Positions 62,501 to 64,000 of a stretch of 64,000 nt of DNA are shown one piece after another. The stretch is from M3007 sp044347755 (GTDB taxonomy: Bacteria; Bacteroidota; Bacteroidia; Chitinophagales; Saprospiraceae), in the NCBI GenBank assembly GCA_044347755.1, contig JBIKUE010000012.1:8092-72091 (forward strand). The letters are read 5' to 3'. Every line of letters begins with the position of its first letter. Positions within the stretch are counted from its first letter, which is position 1. The translations under genes were made by a program, and so were the position numbers. The notes under the pieces were generated by a model. The model did not search any database, was not told the DNA's origin, and saw nothing but the letters and a program-made list of their open reading frames with translations.

Positions 62501-63676
62501 ATGCACAAGTCACTCCTTTTTTCCTTTCTTCTTTTACCTCTCAACTTTGCCTGTAAACCAACAGTGGAGCCTCCAATGCCCCAAACGTTGGCCAAATCGG
62601 TTGCTTTTGTTGAGCCTGAGGGTAAAAATACCAACGCCAAAATTCAGGTTGCCTTATTGCTCGATACCAGTAATAGTATGGACGGGCTTATCGACCAGGC
62701 CAAAGCACAACTTTGGAAAATGGTTAACCGGCTTGCAGATGCCCAACGACATAATGAAGGGGTGTCTCTTGAAATCGCCTTATACGAATACGGAAATGAT
62801 GGTTTGGAAGCCTCTAATGGCCACATCCGGCTGGTTCATCCATTAAACACTGATTTGGACGGGCTCTCTGAAAAACTGTTTCAGTTAAAAACCAATGGCG
62901 GCAGTGAATACTGTGGTTGGGTTATTAGTACCTCCCTGAAAGAAATTCCCTGGTCTGACAACGCCAACGATCTTCGCATCATAGTCATTGCCGGAAATGA
63001 GCCGTTTGATCAGGGGCCTAAAAATTATAAAAACAGCTGTGGAACCGCGGCCGACCGTGGTATTATCATCAACACTATTTATTGTGGCGATTATGGTACC
63101 GGCGTGGAAACTAAGTGGAAAAGTGGTGCAGAATCAGGCAAAGGCAAGTACATGATTATTGATACAGACAAAAAAGTGGTCCATATCAACACACCTTATG
63201 ATGGTAAGGTGATCGAATTAAACGAGCGACTGAACAGCACCTATATTGGTTATGGGAAAGATGGCAATATGAAAAAAATGAGGCAGGTGGAACAAGACAA
63301 AAACGCTTTATTTTACGGCTCTTCCAATGTAGCCCACAGAGCTGCAGCTAAATCTAAAGGAACCTACAAGAATGAAGACTGGGATGTGGTAGATGCTGCA
63401 AAAGAAGACAAAGAGTTCGTAGGAAAACTGGATGAAAGGTCGATGCCAGAGGCCTTTAAAGGAATGAGTAAAGATGAAATTGAAAAAAAGATTGTACAAC
63501 TGACGGAAGAAAGGAGTCTCATTAAAAAGGAACTTGCTGAAATGGAGAAAAAAATGGCTCTATATATGGCAGAAGAGTCAAATAAACAGTCTGGTGACAC
63601 GGAAACACTTGATAATGTGCTGATTCAAACTGTAGTGGAACAGGCCATTGCAAAAGGCTTTAGTTTCCCAAAATAA
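62501..63676 (+). CDS. VWA-domain lipoprotein
   Basis: The protein has 391 aa from the ATG at 62501 (MHKSLLFSFLLLPLNFAC), with a lipobox Cys at residue 18; an ATG 11 codons earlier lacks a good lipoprotein start. A von Willebrand A domain at about 45-230 has the metal-site motif DTSNSMDG (DxSxS) at its first strand. The C-terminal part ends in a coiled coil (MSKDEIEKKIVQLTEERSLIKKELAEMEKKM). VWA lipoproteins of this type probably bind protein or surface partners; the target is unknown. Confidence 0.88.
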   Translation: MHKSLLFSFLLLPLNFACKPTVEPPMPQTLAKSVAFVEPEGKNTNAKIQVALLLDTSNSMDGLIDQAKAQLWKMVNRLADAQRHNEGVSLEIALYEYGNDGLEASNGHIRLVHPLNTDLDGLSEKLFQLKTNGGSEYCGWVISTSLKEIPWSDNANDLRIIVIAGNEPFDQGPKNYKNSCGTAADRGIIINTIYCGDYGTGVETKWKSGAESGKGKYMIIDTDKKVVHINTPYDGKVIELNERLNSTYIGYGKDGNMKKMRQVEQDKNALFYGSSNVAHRAAAKSKGTYKNEDWDVVDAAKEDKEFVGKLDERSMPEAFKGMSKDEIEKKIVQLTEERSLIKKELAEMEKKMALYMAEESNKQSGDTETLDNVLIQTVVEQAIAKGFSFPK

Positions 63677-63692
63677 AGCGCATAGTCTTACA

Positions 63693-63915
63693 AACATGAG
63701 TCATCCCGAATTTTGCTGCGGCTCATGTTTGTTTTATGGCTTTGCGCAGCAGACCTCGGCAGAGGTCTAACCTTTGTAGCAACATGGGTTATGTGATTTT
63801 AGGACCTCGCAAGAGGTCCAACCTCACGGCGTAAGTTGGACCTCTTGCGAGGTCCGGGATGCGATTTGGTCATATAAACAGGAACAACCATGAAAAATTC
63901 GGGATGACTCATGTT
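63693..63915. repeat. Nested inverted-repeat element
   Basis: Perfect 22-bp terminal inverted repeats at 63693-63714 and 63894-63915 enclose 179 bases. Inside, a perfect 21-bp inverted pair lies at 63802-63822 and 63835-63855, whose arms are themselves partly palindromic (GACCTCGCAAGAGGTC). A related GACCTC/GAGGTC palindrome lies near 63759-63776. The left end can also form a hairpin with 63722-63729 followed by GTTTTAT, which may terminate the VWA gene. No coding sequence is seen from 63677 to 64000. Confidence 0.88.
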
Positions 63916-64000
63916 GATACTCCTGTCAACACTAGTTTCTGGGTGGAAACTTTTTCGGCTGAATGATCTGTACTGATTGGGTTTTATAGCTCCAGTTTAA

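Overview
The window reads as a chromosomal segment of a free-living, Saprospiraceae-like member of the Bacteroidota. Four lines of evidence support this. Several secreted proteins end in type IX secretion (T9SS) sorting domains. Two giant adhesin-like proteins carry SprB-type repeats and a gliding-motility-associated C-terminal domain. Family content is typical of the phylum (TonB receptor plus DUF4249 lipoprotein, DUF4252, DUF5522, DUF6569, futalosine-route menaquinone genes). Several genes are preceded by the Bacteroidota -7 box TAnnTTTG. Both tRNAs lack an encoded CCA. I see no phage, plasmid, CRISPR or transposase genes.

Layout. 1-7.5 kb: tail of a response regulator, tandem propionyl- and acetyl-CoA synthetases, a 37-bp-period minisatellite bounded by inverted repeats, a small secreted protein and an alpha-L-fucosidase. 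7.5-16.4 kb: a histone-deacetylase-like hydrolase, M1 aminopeptidase, serine hydrolase, glycosyltransferase and a large secreted alpha-amylase. 16.4-20.8 kb: 2Fe-2S ferredoxin, recF, a di-haem peroxidase, a 29-bp perfect palindrome, a PASTA protein and a CAT-anticodon tRNA. 21-37 kb: two SprB-repeat giants (1488 and about 1552 aa) flanking a subtilase, a glycosyltransferase, a SRPBCC protein, a CBS protein, proC, a lipoprotein and hutI. 37-46 kb: a long leftward run of housekeeping genes (acyltransferase, pyrophosphatase, glycosyltransferase, TrmH-type methylase, binding protein, SUI1, lipid kinase, RluD-type synthase, membrane protein, DUF6569).

46-52 kb: an ECF sigma factor operon with a putative anti-sigma protein and two DUF4252 proteins, then a TonB receptor/DUF4249 pair. 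52-59 kb: an AntA-like small protein under a good promoter, then a leftward block with mqnE, a phosphatase, mqnA, a metallo-beta-lactamase-fold enzyme and a YCII lipoprotein, preceded by an outer-membrane protein gene and coaX, then tRNA-Ser. 59-64 kb: a possible CotH-like secreted protein, an M43 metalloprotease with a T9SS tail, a Cys-rich DUF5522 protein, a VWA lipoprotein and a nested inverted-repeat element.

The functional theme is a polymer-degrading, surface-active heterotroph. It has secreted peptidases, amylase and fucosidase, large repeat adhesins, and acetate/propionate activation feeding central metabolism. The least explained signals are non-coding: three or four unrelated palindromic or tandem repeat families in intergenic gaps, the strongest being the bounded minisatellite at 4510-5054 and the nested element at 63693-63915.
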